From NCBI GenBank assembly GCA_021209625.1, contig JAJOHZ010000008.1:1-32530 (forward strand): 32,530 nucleotides of DNA, written 5' to 3'. Shown here in pieces: positions 31,943 to 32,530 of this stretch. Under the pieces are notes generated by a model that was not told where the DNA came from, made no database searches, and was given only the letters and a program-made list of their open reading frames with translations. Within the stretch, counting starts at the first letter, position 1. Every line of letters begins with the position of its first letter. This DNA comes from Erysipelotrichaceae bacterium (GTDB taxonomy: Bacteria > Bacillota_I > Bacilli_A > Erysipelotrichales > Erysipelotrichaceae). The translations under genes and the position numbers were made by a program.

Positions 31943-32530
31943 ATGAATCATGTATTTATCCTTAATCCTGCGAGTGGAAAGAAGAAGTCTCTCTCGCTGG
32001 TCAATGATATTCATCAACACATGTCTGTTTTGAATGAACCGTATGAAATTGTATATACGGAATATGCAGGACATGCGACTGAAATTGCTGCTAATTATCA
32101 CGAACCTGATACTTGTGTGTATGCTGTAGGAGGCGATGGCACAGCGTATGAGGTTCTTAATGGTCTTCAAGAAAACGTATGTATGGCCATTATTCCAGCT
32201 GGAACAGGCAATGATTTTTATCGTATGCTTGATTTAGGGAAAGATCTCAACACTGCTTTAAAAGATACGATTTTAGGTCGAGAGGTTTTGGTTGACTATG
32301 CTGTTGCTAATGATAAAAAATTCATCAATATGATGGCGATGGGTTTGGATGCTCAAGCTAATCGTATTGCTCAAGACATTGCGCGTAAACTGCCTATTCC
32401 TCGTGCTTTAGTGTATGTGGCATCAGCTTTGATGGCAATTGCCAATCCAATCAAGATTGATGTGGAAGCACATATCAATGGTGAGGTAATTAAAAAAGAA
32501 AATTGTCTTATCCGCCATCATGAATGGAAT
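31943..32530 (+). CDS. Diacylglycerol/lipid kinase family protein, 3' truncated by window, with a +1 A frameshift near the end
   Basis: This is the N-terminal part of a DAGK catalytic-domain protein (YegS/DgkB group), which phosphorylates lipids or related alcohols at the membrane. NHVFILNPASGKKK opens the domain. AVGGDGTAYEVLNG holds the ATP-binding GGDGT motif (near residue 65), and IIPAGTGNDFYRM is the next family block. It is missing from the ORF track because no stop is reached. Near the window end the frame reads NCLIRHHEWN, but removing one A at about 32492-32502 gives IVLSAIMNG, the conserved family continuation. AGGAAG lies before the ATG; a short inverted repeat (ATGCTC/GAGCAT) lies just upstream. 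Confidence 0.85.
   Translation, partial: MNHVFILNPASGKKKSLSLVNDIHQHMSVLNEPYEIVYTEYAGHATEIAANYHEPDTCVYAVGGDGTAYEVLNGLQENVCMAIIPAGTGNDFYRMLDLGKDLNTALKDTILGREVLVDYAVANDKKFINMMAMGLDAQANRIAQDIARKLPIPRALVYVASALMAIANPIKIDVEAHINGEVIKKENCLIRHHEWN

Noticed and set aside
1-32530. CRISPR arrays, insertion sequences, prophage genes or riboswitches
   Set aside because: No regular repeat array, transposase, integrase or phage protein was seen. The leaders of coaX, nadE and pduL are too short for a riboswitch.

Overview
This window reads as a low-GC (roughly 38-40% by eye, not counted) anaerobic or fermentative member of the Bacillota. The gene set fits the Erysipelotrichia / Izemoplasmatales neighbourhood: type III glutamine synthetase, a Rnf electron-transport complex with ApbE, a paired TrhP1/TrhP2 U32 module, PduL-type phosphotransacylase, an ECF S component and a compact Tad-like pilus locus. 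The lineage is an inference from gene content only. TGA acts as a stop throughout, so this is not a TGA=Trp mollicute code. Genes are tightly packed, often with 4-nt ATGA overlaps. Good Shine-Dalgarno sites are common, and convergent gene pairs share bidirectional terminators. No gene-free stretch exceeds about 300 bases.

Layout. 1-1416 (+): the end of a class I aminotransferase and two small membrane proteins. 1402-2076 (-): YggS-type PLP-binding protein. 2108-5374 (+): YwaF-like membrane protein, a GH13 alpha-glucosidase (frameshifted), and a BCP peroxiredoxin joined in frame to a DUF454/YbaN domain. 5371-6390 (-): threonine aldolase. 6462-13478 (+): small membrane ORF, MFS transporter, trhP1, trhP2, TrmH/RlmB methyltransferase, glutamine-dependent nadE (two frameshifts), AI-2E-family transporter. 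13516-15923 (-): glnN and a NifU-domain scaffold. 16005-17629 (+): S1-domain protein and pgi (frameshifted). 17681-18832 (-): apbE. 19016-24466 (+): rnfC-D-G-E-A, a 63-aa cysteine protein, and a short rnfB. 24544-25464 (+): CaCA Na+/Ca2+ exchanger. 25515-28898 (+): Tad-like pilus locus with a tadA containing two indels. 28975-30305 (+): coaX and an ECF S component, probably for pantothenate. 30371-30447: tRNA-His(GTG). 30486-31181 (-): alpha/beta hydrolase. 31308-31889 (+): pduL-like gene. 31943-end (+): a lipid-kinase-like gene cut by the window and frameshifted.

The most distinctive region is the rnf locus. RnfD carries an extra C-terminal FMN-binding domain, and RnfG has two such domains instead of one. 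Four Dxx(S/T)xxT-type flavinylation sites are therefore visible, with the flavin transferase gene apbE divergent next door. RnfB is only 102 aa and lacks the usual ferredoxin-like tail, and it is followed at once by a terminator. A 63-aa single-span four-cysteine protein between rnfA and rnfB recalls NqrM, the maturation factor of Na+-NQR. A near-perfect Rex (NADH-sensing) operator lies between apbE and rnfC. Together these suggest a flavin-rich, ferredoxin-poor variant of Rnf under redox control.

The second theme is a set of at least seven, probably eight, single-base frameshifts that interrupt otherwise well-conserved genes. Nearly all are restored by adding or removing one A in a coding-strand A run. 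Assembly or sequencing error is the simplest explanation, but the bias to coding-strand A is worth checking. Interrupted genes are annotated over their full restored span.
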